The position numbers and the translations under genes are program-made. DNA of 64,000 bases from an uncultured Erythrobacter sp. (GTDB lineage Bacteria; Pseudomonadota; Alphaproteobacteria; Sphingomonadales; Sphingomonadaceae), in NCBI RefSeq assembly GCF_958304185.1, contig NZ_OY284433.1, positions 2,046,001 through 2,110,000 on the forward strand, written 5' to 3'. Below, piece by piece: positions 35,302-43,813 of the stretch (the first letter of the stretch is position 1; each line of letters starts with the position of its first letter). Under the pieces are notes generated by a model. That model had not been told where the DNA came from and made no database searches. It was given only the letters and a program-made list of their open reading frames with translations.

Positions 35302-35855
35302 CGGCAACCGTGCTTACGACCGGGCGACTGGTGCTGCGCCAGATCGGCGAGGATGATCTCGATGCGCACATGGCGCTGTTCAACACGCCTGCCGTGATGC
35401 AGCACCTCGGCGGGGCGCAGCCGCGCGCCGTGATCGCTGCCAAACACGCCGCCTCCCGTGCAAGCTTTGCTGCCGAGGGCTTCGGCTTCATGCTGGCCGA
35501 GGAGCGCGCCACCGGCGAAATCGTCGCCCATTGCGGTCTGCGCCGCGTCGCCCATCCGCTCGCCCCGAATCCCACCGATCACGAAATCGGCTGGCTGGTG
35601 CGCGAGGATCGCTGGCGCATGGGCTATGCGCATGAGGCGATGCGGGCGGTGGTGGACTGGGGCTTCGCGGTGCACGCCGTGCCGCACCTCGTCGCTCTGA
35701 CCTGCGAGGCCAATATCGGCAGTTGGCGGCTGATGGAAAAACTCGGCATGACGCGGCGGCCCGAGCTTGATTTCGACGATCCGGCGCTGGACCCGCAGGA
35801 ACGTCCGTTGATCCAATATGCCATCACCCGCGAAGAATGGGAAAGCCAGCAATGA
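35298..35855 (+). CDS. GNAT acetyltransferase (third of three)
   Basis: At 185 residues it shares TTGRLVLRQIGEDDLDAHMALFNTPAVMQHLGG with the second copy (TPAVM..LGG in both), then EIGWLVREDRWRMGYAHEAMRAV and ANIGSWRLMEKLGM. The acetyl-CoA loop reads RMGYA, with M where the second copy has Q, a slight departure. ATGA overlaps join it to the genes on both sides. Confidence 0.82.
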   Translation: MTATVLTTGRLVLRQIGEDDLDAHMALFNTPAVMQHLGGAQPRAVIAAKHAASRASFAAEGFGFMLAEERATGEIVAHCGLRRVAHPLAPNPTDHEIGWLVREDRWRMGYAHEAMRAVVDWGFAVHAVPHLVALTCEANIGSWRLMEKLGMTRRPELDFDDPALDPQERPLIQYAITREEWESQQ

Positions 35856-36430
35856 CACACCGACCGGGCGTCAACATCATCCCGATCCACGGCAAATCGC
35901 CACGGATCCACGACACCGCCTTCATCGCCCCAGGCTGTACGATCATCGGCGATGTCGAGATCGGCGCAGGCTCATCGATCTGGTACAATTGTGTGCTGCG
36001 CGCCGACGTGTTCAGCATCCGCATCGGCGAGCGGACCAATGTGCAGGATGGGAGCGTGCTCCACTGCGACCCGCCGCGTCCGGGCGATCCCGATGGCTGC
36101 CCCTTGATCATCGGCGATGATGTGCTGATCGGCCATATGGCGGTGGTCCACGGCTGCACGATCCACGATCGCGGGTTCGTCGGCCTCGGCGCAATTGTGA
36201 TGAACAAGGCGGTGATCGGGAGTGACGCGATGCTGGGCGCGGGCGCGATGCTGACCGAGCGCAAGGTGATCGAACCGCGCGAGCTGTGGGGCGGGCGTCC
36301 GGCGCGGAAGATGCGCGATCTCGATGACGCGGCGATTGCCGGGATGCGGATCGGCACGATGCACTATGCCGAGAATGCCAAGCACCATGCCGAGGCGGTT
36401 CGCGCGGCGCTCGGCCAAGCAGGGGGATAA
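35852..36430 (+). CDS. Gamma-class carbonic anhydrase family protein
   Basis: The 192-residue left-handed beta-helix protein has hexapeptide repeats (GCTIIGDVEIGAGSSIWYN) and the three zinc-ligand histidines of gamma carbonic anhydrases: H71 (VLHC), H95 and H100 (IGHMAVVHGC). It probably hydrates CO2, or acts as a structural homologue of the YrdA/PaaY type. The start overlaps the third acetyltransferase by ATGA. Confidence 0.88.
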   Translation: MTHRPGVNIIPIHGKSPRIHDTAFIAPGCTIIGDVEIGAGSSIWYNCVLRADVFSIRIGERTNVQDGSVLHCDPPRPGDPDGCPLIIGDDVLIGHMAVVHGCTIHDRGFVGLGAIVMNKAVIGSDAMLGAGAMLTERKVIEPRELWGGRPARKMRDLDDAAIAGMRIGTMHYAENAKHHAEAVRAALGQAGG

Positions 36431-36711
36431 TGGCACGGCCCAAGCCGGATCTGCCTGACCCCGAGGCCCTGCGCGCCTGCATCGATGCCGAAGGGCGGCT
36501 GGCTGTGCGGGTTACGCCCGGTGCGCGCGAGCAGTCGGTGGTGATTGCGGATGGCGCGGTGCAGGTCAAAGTCCGTGCGCCGGCGGACAAGGGCGCTGCA
36601 AATGACGCGGTGATCGAATTGCTGGCCGAGGCGCTTGATTGCCCGCCGTCGCGCCTGACCTTGCTGCGCGGGGCGACATCGCGGCAGAAGCTGTTCCGGT
36701 TGGAGAATTAA
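36430..36711 (+). CDS. DUF167/YggU family protein
   Basis: This 93-residue protein has the family core AVRVTPGAREQSVV, VQVKVRAPADKGAANDAVIELLAEAL and LLRGATSRQK. Structures of the family show a small alpha/beta fold; no firm function is known. Its ATG shares one base with the carbonic anhydrase stop (TAATG), and its own stop overlaps that of the convergent DUF1275 gene. Confidence 0.85.
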   Translation: MARPKPDLPDPEALRACIDAEGRLAVRVTPGAREQSVVIADGAVQVKVRAPADKGAANDAVIELLAEALDCPPSRLTLLRGATSRQKLFRLEN

Positions 36712-37346
36712 GCCGCGCGTTCGATCCGCAAGGCCGCGCCCCACAGCAGCAGCGCAAAACAGAAAGCCATCCCTGCTGCGGCTAGCGGAGCTGTCAAACA
36801 CAGTCCTCCGCCGATGACGGCCCCCAGCGCCAGCGCGCTCCACAACAACCCATAGCCGCGCGTCGAAGTGAGCGGCTGGCGGTCAATCCGCGCCGCCAAC
36901 CCCTGTCCGAAGCGCACCAGCGCGCCAGTCATGTAGGTCACGCCCACGGTCACCTCGCCATCGCGCACGAAGACATTATTGGCGAGGCCCATCGCCATCG
37001 CCGACGCGCCGAGGAAGAGGATGGGCAGCCCCGCCGCCAGCAACCCCGCACCGGCACCCAGCAGCGCCGCGACCAGTCCTAGCAGCACGCGCTTGCGGTG
37101 CCTGCTCACCCGCCGTCCGATCACCGCACCGCCGATCACGCCCGCCAGAAAGCAGGCGATCAACCCCAGCGGCGCGAGTGCCAGCGCCGGGCGCTCGACC
37201 AGCTCCACCCCCATCCGGGTGGTGTTGCCCGACATGAAGCTGGTGAAGTATCCCCCCGCGACCACAAACCCCGTCGCATCCACCAGCCCCGCCAACCCGG
37301 CAAGGCCGAGGGCGAGGCGTTGGCGGGCGGGGTCGTAGCGGTGCAT
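36708..37346 (-). CDS. DUF1275 (YoaK) integral membrane protein
   Basis: The 212-residue protein has about six hydrophobic helices and the family signature DATGFVVAGGYFTSFMSGNTTRMGVEL plus VGVTYMTGALVRFGQGLAAR. DUF1275 proteins are inner-membrane proteins of unknown function. It starts one base after the DUF1993 stop, so the pair is cotranscribed leftwards. Confidence 0.83.
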   Translation of the reverse strand: MHRYDPARQRLALGLAGLAGLVDATGFVVAGGYFTSFMSGNTTRMGVELVERPALALAPLGLIACFLAGVIGGAVIGRRVSRHRKRVLLGLVAALLGAGAGLLAAGLPILFLGASAMAMGLANNVFVRDGEVTVGVTYMTGALVRFGQGLAARIDRQPLTSTRGYGLLWSALALGAVIGGGLCLTAPLAAAGMAFCFALLLWGAALRIERAA

Positions 37347-37347
37347 C

Positions 37348-37857
37348 TCAGGCGGGTTGCTTCAGATATTTCATCATGTAGCCGACATAGTCGATCTTGC
37401 CGATCGCCAGACCCTCGGCGCGCAGGATCGCGTAGGCCGTCATCAGGTGGAAATAGAACTGCGGGGTCGCCCAGTCCCGGCAATATTCATGCGCCTGCAT
37501 CACGAAGCCCATGCCGTTAGGGAGGTCGAATTCCACCATGTCGTTCGCGCCCGGCCAAGCGGCGGGATCGGTCGCGGCGACGATGTCTTTCGCCTTGGCG
37601 ATCCGCGCGCGGGCATCGGCGAAGCTGGTGATGTCGCTCTCGTCCGAGGCCAGCCCGAGATTGCCGAGCCGGTTGAGCGCGGTGGTGACCTGATCGAGGG
37701 TAAAGCGGATCTGGGTGTGAAGCGGGAACATATCCTCAGCGAGCCGCGCTTGCAGCAGCGACTCGCCCTTCGGATGCGCGCTGGCCTTGGCGACGATCGT
37801 GTCGAGCGTGCCGAGCATGTTGGTATAGGTCGCCAAAGCGGCGGTGGCGTAGGACAT
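37348..37857 (-). CDS. DUF1993 family protein
   Basis: At 169 residues it has an all-helical DinB-like layout: YTNMLGTLDTIVAKASAH, LAEDMFPLHTQIRFTLDQV, and the C-terminal HEYCRDWATPQFYFHLMTAYAILRAEG. These residues mark DUF1993, whose function is unknown. A metal or thiol role by analogy to DinB is speculative. Confidence 0.78.
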   Translation of the reverse strand: MSYATAALATYTNMLGTLDTIVAKASAHPKGESLLQARLAEDMFPLHTQIRFTLDQVTTALNRLGNLGLASDESDITSFADARARIAKAKDIVAATDPAAWPGANDMVEFDLPNGMGFVMQAHEYCRDWATPQFYFHLMTAYAILRAEGLAIGKIDYVGYMMKYLKQPA

Positions 37858-37896
37858 TGGTCTCTCCCGATGGTGTGCGGGTGAGGTAGGCTCGGC

Positions 37897-39495
37897 TCAG
37901 TCCTTTATCAACGCACGAAGACTCTCCAACCGATCCGCCTCATGCGCGGGCTTGTCCCAGCGGATGCGGTGGATGCGGGGGAAGCGCATGGCGAGCCCGC
38001 TCTTGTGGCGCTTGCTGGTGTGGACCGAATCGAACGCCACCTCGAACACCAGCTCGCGCTTCACCTCGCGCACCGGGCCGAAGCGGTTGAGGGTGTTCTG
38101 TCGCACGAACTTGTCGAGCTGTTTCAGCTCCGCATCGGTGAAGCCGGTATAGGCCTTGCCCACGGGGAGCAGCTCCGCGCCCGCATCGGGATCCCCGTCC
38201 CAGCAGCCGAAGGTGAAATCCGAATGGAAGCTCGACCGCTTGCCTGACCCGCGCTGGGCATACATCACCACGCAGTCGATCAGCAGCGGATCGCGCTTCC
38301 ACTTGTACCACAGCGCAACCTTACGGCCTGCCACATAGGGGCTCTCGCGATGCTTGAGCATCAGGCCCTCAATCGCCTCGTCGCGCGCGGTGTCGCGGAT
38401 GGCGGCCAGCGCCGCGAAATCCGGGGCCTCGACCAGCGCCGACAGGTCGAAATGGCTGGCGGGCAGACGCGGCATCAGGCCTTCCAAAGTCGCGCGGCGC
38501 GACTTCCACGGGTGTTCGCGCCAATCGGTGCCGTCGAGCAGCAGCACATCATAGAGCCGCACGAAGGCGGGGGCCTCTTTCAGCATCTTGCCCGACACGG
38601 TCTTGCGCCCGAGACGTTGCTGAAGCGCATTGAAACTCGCCGCGCCGCCGGCTTCACCGCCCTGCGCAGAGCCCCGCACCAGCAACTCGCCATCCAGCAC
38701 CGCGTCCATCGGCAGCACAGTGAGCATTTCGGGAAAGCTCGCCGAGATATCGTCGCCCGAGCGCGAATAGACCCGCGTCTCCCCGCCTGCGCGCACCAGC
38801 TGCACCCGGATGCCGTCCCATTTCCACTCGGCGGCGTAGTCGGCCAAGTCCACCTCGCCATCTTCGAGCGGGTGGGCCAGCATGAAGGGGCGGAAGCGCG
38901 GGACACCGGCCAGATCGGGCGGCGGGCCGCCGTCTGCGCCCCAAGCGAACAGCTCGGTGTAAGGCGGGGTCAGCGCGTGCCAGTATTCCTCGACCTCCTC
39001 GACTGCGACATCAAAGGCCAGCGCAAAGGCCGTTTTGGCCAGCCGCGCCGAGACCCCGACCCGCATCCCGCCGGTGGCCAGCTTGATCAGAGCATAGCGG
39101 CCTTTGGCATCCATCCGGTCGAACAGCTGCGGCAGTTCCTTCGGAGCTGTCGTGCGGGTGAGGGCGGACAGACGCTCCACCACTTCGGCGAGCGTAAGGG
39201 GATCAAGCGGCGCGGCATCCTCGGGCTCAGGCCATAGTAGGCTCGCGGTCTCCGCCGTATCGCCGACGAAATCGCGGGAGAGCGCCCACAGCACCGGATC
39301 GACCCGCTCCATCATCAGATTGCGCACGGTCGATGACTTCACCGCCGGAAAATCTAGCCCCTCGGTCAAGCCCGCCAAGGCCCAGCCGCGATCGGGATCA
39401 GGCGCGCTGCGCAGATAGGCCGCGATCAGCGCCAGTTTGCGGTTGCGGCTGGTGGTGTAAACCAGCGCGTCGAGCAGGGCGGCAAACTCCTCCAT
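37897..39495 (-). CDS. ATP-dependent DNA ligase (exonuclease-associated type)
   Basis: The 532-residue ligase has an N-terminal DNA-binding domain, the nucleotidyltransferase motif I EWKWDGIR (adenylated K225), motif III RLYDVLLLDG, motif IV EGLMLKH and motif V WYKWKRDPL, then an OB domain. The relatives I recognise are in alphaproteobacterial repair clusters with a metallo-beta-lactamase exonuclease, an Lhr-type helicase and a phosphoesterase. Here only the exonuclease is near, separated by a small secreted-protein gene on the other strand. Confidence 0.9.
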   Translation of the reverse strand: MEEFAALLDALVYTTSRNRKLALIAAYLRSAPDPDRGWALAGLTEGLDFPAVKSSTVRNLMMERVDPVLWALSRDFVGDTAETASLLWPEPEDAAPLDPLTLAEVVERLSALTRTTAPKELPQLFDRMDAKGRYALIKLATGGMRVGVSARLAKTAFALAFDVAVEEVEEYWHALTPPYTELFAWGADGGPPPDLAGVPRFRPFMLAHPLEDGEVDLADYAAEWKWDGIRVQLVRAGGETRVYSRSGDDISASFPEMLTVLPMDAVLDGELLVRGSAQGGEAGGAASFNALQQRLGRKTVSGKMLKEAPAFVRLYDVLLLDGTDWREHPWKSRRATLEGLMPRLPASHFDLSALVEAPDFAALAAIRDTARDEAIEGLMLKHRESPYVAGRKVALWYKWKRDPLLIDCVVMYAQRGSGKRSSFHSDFTFGCWDGDPDAGAELLPVGKAYTGFTDAELKQLDKFVRQNTLNRFGPVREVKRELVFEVAFDSVHTSKRHKSGLAMRFPRIHRIRWDKPAHEADRLESLRALIKD

Positions 39496-39605
39496 CAGCC
39501 GCGCATCCCCTGTTCGTCGATCCGTTCATTGCAGTGCCATATGGATCGGCTAAAGCGCGTCGCCGACGCCGCATGGGCGCGCGTCTTCAACGAGGATTCG
39601 CTGTT

Positions 39606-39920
39606 ATGAAGTTTGCTCCGCTTGCTGCTTTGGGCCTCACCGTTGCTGCCCTGACGACGCCGGCTTTCGCCGACGACAGCGTGCCTACCACCGCTCCTGC
39701 CGCGGCTTTCAGCATCGACACCCCCATCGAAGTGCTGATGGCGGATGAACGCGCCAAGGCGGCAGTCGCAAAGCATTTCAACGGGATGGATTTGACGCAG
39801 CACCCGGCTTACGAACAGTTCAAGTCGCTCAGCCTGAAGTCGGTTGCCCCCTTCTCGCAGGGGATGATCACCGAGGAAATCCTTGCCAAGATCGCCGCCG
39901 ATCTGGCCGCGATCAAATAA
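39606..39920 (+). CDS. Small secreted protein of unknown function
   Basis: The 104-residue precursor has a clear signal peptide (MKFAPLAALGLTVAALTTPAFA). The mature ~80 residues read as a helical domain: SIDTPIEVLMADERAKAAVAKHF, HPAYEQFKSLSLKSVAPFSQG, then ITEEILAKIAADLAAIK. No cysteines or known catalytic motif. GAGGA precedes the ATG. It is inserted between the two repair genes, head-to-head with the ligase and tail-to-tail with the exonuclease. Confidence 0.75.
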   Translation: MKFAPLAALGLTVAALTTPAFADDSVPTTAPAAAFSIDTPIEVLMADERAKAAVAKHFNGMDLTQHPAYEQFKSLSLKSVAPFSQGMITEEILAKIAADLAAIK

Positions 39921-39945
39921 GCGCCAATGAAGAAGGGCGAGGGTG

Positions 39946-40950
39946 CTAGTCATCCTCGTCCTCGTATCCCACCAGCGCCAGCGCGCGGGCGCGGCGCTGG
40001 GACAGCTCGCACCAGCGCAGCAGCGCTTCCTCGCGGCCGTGGGTGATCCAGGTTTCCTGCGGGTTCACTTGCGCGATGGTGCGGGTCAGCTCGTTCCAGT
40101 CGGCATGGTCGGAGATCACCAGCGGCAATTCGACCCCCCGCTGCCGGGCGCGGGCGCGCACGCGCATCCAGCCGCTCGCCATCGCAGCGATCGGATCGGG
40201 CAGACGGCGGCTCCACCGGTCGTTCAGCGCTGAGGGTGGGGCGACCACGATCGCACCGCGCATTTCATCCTTGGTCGCATCGCTGACGAGCCGCAGATCG
40301 CCCAGCGCCACGCCGTGATCCTCGTATAACCGGCACATCGCTTCCATCGCGCCGTGGAGCCAGATCGTTTCCGTGTGACCCGCCGCGCGCAATTCCGCGA
40401 TCACCCGCTGCGCTTTGCCCAGCGCATAGGCGCCAACGAGGATGCAGGCGTCCGGGTTTTCGGTGCGCGCGTCGAGCAGCTTGCCGATCTCCTCGCCGAT
40501 GGGCGGATGCGTGAAGACCGGCAGGCCGAAGGTCGCCTCAGTGATGAAGATGTCGCAGGGGGTGACTTCGAACGGTGCGCAGGTCGGATCGGGCGCGCGC
40601 TTGTAGTCACCGGTGATAATCACCCGCTCGCCCGCGTGTTCGAGCAGGATTTGCGCCGAGCCGAGCACATGACCGGCGGGCAGGAAGGTCGCGGAAACGC
40701 CGCCGCCGAGGCTGATGCTCTCGCCATACGCCACCGGCACCGCGCCATCCGAAGTTGCGTAGCGCAACTTCATGATCGCCAGCGTTGCCGGAGTCGCGAT
40801 GGTCTCCCCATGCCCGCCGCGCGCGTGGTCGGCATGGCCGTGGGTCACCAAAGCCCGCGGCACGGCGCGCGAGGGATCGACCCAGATGTCGGCAGGGACG
40901 ACATGGATGCCGTGCGGCTCGGGCCGAATCCAGGAGAATGGGGCGGTCAT
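39946..40950 (-). CDS. Ligase-associated DNA exonuclease (metallo-beta-lactamase fold)
   Basis: The 334-residue protein has the metal-binding THGHADHARGG, AGHVLGSAQILLEH, ITGDYKRAPDPTCAPFE and a beta-CASP-like region ending in ISDHADWNEL, as in SNM1/Artemis-type nucleases. It is the usual partner of the ligase found at 37.9-39.5 kb and is proposed to process DNA ends. It is downstream of clpA, behind a strong terminator. Confidence 0.87.
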   Translation of the reverse strand: MTAPFSWIRPEPHGIHVVPADIWVDPSRAVPRALVTHGHADHARGGHGETIATPATLAIMKLRYATSDGAVPVAYGESISLGGGVSATFLPAGHVLGSAQILLEHAGERVIITGDYKRAPDPTCAPFEVTPCDIFITEATFGLPVFTHPPIGEEIGKLLDARTENPDACILVGAYALGKAQRVIAELRAAGHTETIWLHGAMEAMCRLYEDHGVALGDLRLVSDATKDEMRGAIVVAPPSALNDRWSRRLPDPIAAMASGWMRVRARARQRGVELPLVISDHADWNELTRTIAQVNPQETWITHGREEALLRWCELSQRRARALALVGYEDEDD

Positions 40951-40962
40951 CGTGCACTAAAC

Positions 40963-40997
40963 AAAAAGGGCGCGAGAGATGTTCCTCTCTCGCGCCC
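40963..40997 (-). terminator. Intrinsic terminator of clpA
   Basis: A perfect 12-bp stem (GGGCGCGAGAGA, 40968-40979, with 40986-40997) and 6-base loop are followed on the minus strand by TTTTTG. It lies 22 bases past the clpA stop and separates it from the exonuclease gene. Confidence 0.92.
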
Positions 40998-41018
40998 CGT
41001 TTTGTGTTTTGGTTGGCC

Positions 41019-43379
41019 TCAGCCCTCGTCTGTCTCGGTCGCGGGCTTTTTTGCGGGCGCCTTTTTCTTGGTCGAGACCTTCTTCACCGGCTTCACCTTG
41101 GGCGGGGCCGGGGTCATTTCGAAGGACGGCTTGTTGTCTTTGATGCTGACATGGACCTCGCCGCCTTCCGACAGCTTGCCGAACAATAGCTCTTCGGCGA
41201 GCGGCTGCTTGATCTTGTCCTGGATCAGGCGAGACATCGGGCGGGCGCCGTAGAGCTTGTCGTAACCCTTGTCCCCCAGCCACGTGCGCGCGTCGCTGTC
41301 GAACTGGATGTGGACGTTTTGTTCGGCCAGCTGCAATTCCAGCTGGAGAATGAACTTGTCGACCACGCGGGCAACGATGCTCTTGCCGAGATAGGCGAAG
41401 GGCACGATCGCATCCAACCGGTTGCGGAATTCGGGGGTGAACATCTTGTTCACCGCCTCGGTCCCGGCATCGGCCTTCGACACATCGCCGAACCCGATCC
41501 CGCTGCGCGCCATGTCGGACGCACCGGCATTGGTGGTCATGATCAGCACCACATTGCGGAAATCGACCGTCTTGCCGTGGTGATCGGTCAGGCGGCCGTT
41601 GTCCATCACCTGCAACAGGATGTTGAACAGATCGGGGTGGGCCTTCTCGATCTCGTCAAGCAGCAGCACGCAATGCGGGTTCTGATCGACCGCATCGGTC
41701 AACAGCCCGCCCTGATCGTAACCGACATAGCCCGGAGGCGCGCCGATCAGGCGGGAGACCGAGTGGCGCTCCATATATTCCGACATATCGAAGCGCTTGA
41801 GCTCGATGCCCATGATGTTGGCCAGCTGGCGCGCGACTTCGGTCTTGCCGACGCCGGTGGGGCCGCTGAACAGGAACGAGCCAATCGGCTTGTCCGGATC
41901 GCGTAGGCCCGCACGGCTCAGCTTCATGGCCGTGGCAAGGCGGGTAATCGCCTCGTCCTGCCCGAAGACCACGTGTTTGAGATCGCGTTCGAGGTTTTCG
42001 AGCGCTTTCTTGTCGTCTTTGCTCACCGATTTGGGCGGGATGCGCGCCATTGTCGCGATCACCAATTCGATCTCGCGCGCGGTGATGGTCTTCTTGCGGC
42101 GGCTCGGCGGGACGAGCATCTGCATCGCGCCCACTTCGTCGATCACGTCAATCGCCTTGTCGGGCAGCTTGCGGTCATTGATGTAACGCGCCGACAGCTC
42201 AACCGCCGTCTTGATCGCATCGGGCGTGTACTTGACCTTGTGGTGTTCTTCGAAGGCCGAACGCAGACCTTTGAGGATCTTGATCGTGTCTTCGATGGTC
42301 GGTTCGTTCACGTCGATCTTCTGGAACCGGCGCAGCAGGGCGCGGTCCTTTTCGAAGTGGTTGCGGAATTCCTTGTAGGTGGTCGACCCGATGCAGCGGA
42401 TCGCGCCGCTCGACAGGGCGGGCTTGAGCAGGTTCGAGGCATCCATCGCCCCGCCGCTGGTTGCGCCAGCGCCGATCACGGTGTGGATCTCGTCGATGAA
42501 CAGCACCGCGTTGGGCATGGCTTCAAGCTCGGTCACGACCTGCTTCAAGCGCTCTTCAAAGTCGCCGCGATAGCGCGTGCCGGCCAGCAGCGCGCCCATG
42601 TCGAGCGAGTAGATCACCGCTGGCAGCAGCACTTCGGGGACATCGCCTTCGATGATCTTGCGCGCCAGACCTTCGGCAATCGCAGTCTTCCCGACGCCGG
42701 GATCGCCGACGTAAAGCGGGTTGTTCTTCGAACGGCGGCACAGGATCTGGATCGTCCGATCAACCTCCGGCCCGCGCCCGATCAGCGGATCGATCTTGCC
42801 GCTTTCAGCCTTGGCGTTGAGGTTGACGGTGAACTGGTCGAGCGCGGTTTCCTTCTTGTTGCCGCCGCCCGCTTCCTTGGTCTGCGCCGGTTCATCCGCC
42901 TTGTCGGTGCCCTGCGGAGTCTTGGGCTCCATCTGGCGGCCACCCTTGCCGATGCCGTGGCTGATAAAGCTCACCGCATCGAGCCGGCTCATGTCCTGCT
43001 GCTGGAGGAAATAGACCGCGTAGCTATCACGTTCCGAGAACAGCGCGACCAGCACGTTGGCACCTGTCACCGTATCCTTGCCCGAGGACTGGACGTGAAG
43101 GATCGCGCGCTGGATCACCCGCTGGAAACCAGCGGTCGGCTGCGGATCGGCCCCATCTTCGGTCTTAAGCGACTGATATTCCTGATCGAGATACTGCTTC
43201 ACGACCTCACCCAGCTCAGCCAGATCGACACCGCAGGCTGCCATGACAGCGGCTGCGTCCTCATCGTCGATCAGCGCCAGGAGCAGGTGTTCGAGCGTGG
43301 CATATTCATGCCGCCGTTCGGACGCATTGCCGAGTGCGTTGTGCAGCGTGCGTTCGAGGTTCTGGGCGAAGCTGGGCAT
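41019..43379 (-). CDS. clpA: ClpA ATP-dependent protease ATP-binding subunit
   Basis: The 786-residue AAA+ unfoldase has two N-terminal Clp repeats (FAQNLERTLHNALGNASERRHEYATLEHLLLAL), D1 with GDPGVGKTAIAEG, and D2 with FSGPTGVGKTEVARQLA and LLLDEIEKAHPD. There is no ClpB-type middle domain. It feeds substrates to ClpP. A lysine-rich tail (KPVKKVSTKKKAPAKK) extends past D2. clpS, often adjacent in relatives, is not next to it here. Start at the ATG at 43379; a longer in-frame extension is not conserved-looking. Confidence 0.95.
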   Translation of the reverse strand: MPSFAQNLERTLHNALGNASERRHEYATLEHLLLALIDDEDAAAVMAACGVDLAELGEVVKQYLDQEYQSLKTEDGADPQPTAGFQRVIQRAILHVQSSGKDTVTGANVLVALFSERDSYAVYFLQQQDMSRLDAVSFISHGIGKGGRQMEPKTPQGTDKADEPAQTKEAGGGNKKETALDQFTVNLNAKAESGKIDPLIGRGPEVDRTIQILCRRSKNNPLYVGDPGVGKTAIAEGLARKIIEGDVPEVLLPAVIYSLDMGALLAGTRYRGDFEERLKQVVTELEAMPNAVLFIDEIHTVIGAGATSGGAMDASNLLKPALSSGAIRCIGSTTYKEFRNHFEKDRALLRRFQKIDVNEPTIEDTIKILKGLRSAFEEHHKVKYTPDAIKTAVELSARYINDRKLPDKAIDVIDEVGAMQMLVPPSRRKKTITAREIELVIATMARIPPKSVSKDDKKALENLERDLKHVVFGQDEAITRLATAMKLSRAGLRDPDKPIGSFLFSGPTGVGKTEVARQLANIMGIELKRFDMSEYMERHSVSRLIGAPPGYVGYDQGGLLTDAVDQNPHCVLLLDEIEKAHPDLFNILLQVMDNGRLTDHHGKTVDFRNVVLIMTTNAGASDMARSGIGFGDVSKADAGTEAVNKMFTPEFRNRLDAIVPFAYLGKSIVARVVDKFILQLELQLAEQNVHIQFDSDARTWLGDKGYDKLYGARPMSRLIQDKIKQPLAEELLFGKLSEGGEVHVSIKDNKPSFEMTPAPPKVKPVKKVSTKKKAPAKKPATETDEG

Positions 43380-43509
43380 GGGAGAGGCCTCTATCTGCGG
43401 GAGGATGCTCGTGGCGAAGGAGCGGGGGAAGCCAGTTTCCGACAATATGGGATTGGCGGCGCAAATTGCGAATCCCCTAAGGGTGATACGCTGAACAATA
43501 GCGCGCAGA

Positions 43510-43713
43510 TCATCCGCCGCCCTTCCCAAACAGCGCATCGGCCGAGGCGCGGTGGGCGGCCGCCTTGTCGCGATGGGCCGTCGCCCGGGCAATCTCGTTC
43601 TCGAGCAAGGCGATCCGTTCATCCAGTTCGGCCTGCGAATAGGGGGCGAGGTCCTCGTGTCCGAGGCGACTCGCCGCGTCTCCGCTGGGCCGTGGGCGAT
43701 CGGGTTCTTCCAT
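43510..43713 (-). CDS. DUF1192 small protein
   Basis: This 67-residue protein has the family pattern RPSGDAASRLGHEDLAPYSQAELDERIALLENEIARATAHRDKAAAHRASADALF. It is mostly one amphipathic helix, likely a coiled coil. Such proteins occur widely in alphaproteobacteria without known function. It is 130 bases upstream of clpA on the same strand and divergent from the quinone oxidoreductase gene. Confidence 0.82.
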   Translation of the reverse strand: MEEPDRPRPSGDAASRLGHEDLAPYSQAELDERIALLENEIARATAHRDKAAAHRASADALFGKGGG

Positions 43714-43813
43714 TGCGCCGCAGCATCAGGCCCAAGCGGCTTGCTGTCAATCGGCGAGACGGTTATTCGCACACGCGACATAGTTAACTGCGGTGGATTG
43801 GGGGCAGATTGTG

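Noticed and set aside
41973-43787. 604-codon plus-strand frame
   Set aside because: Antisense to clpA, whose AAA+ motifs are unmistakable.
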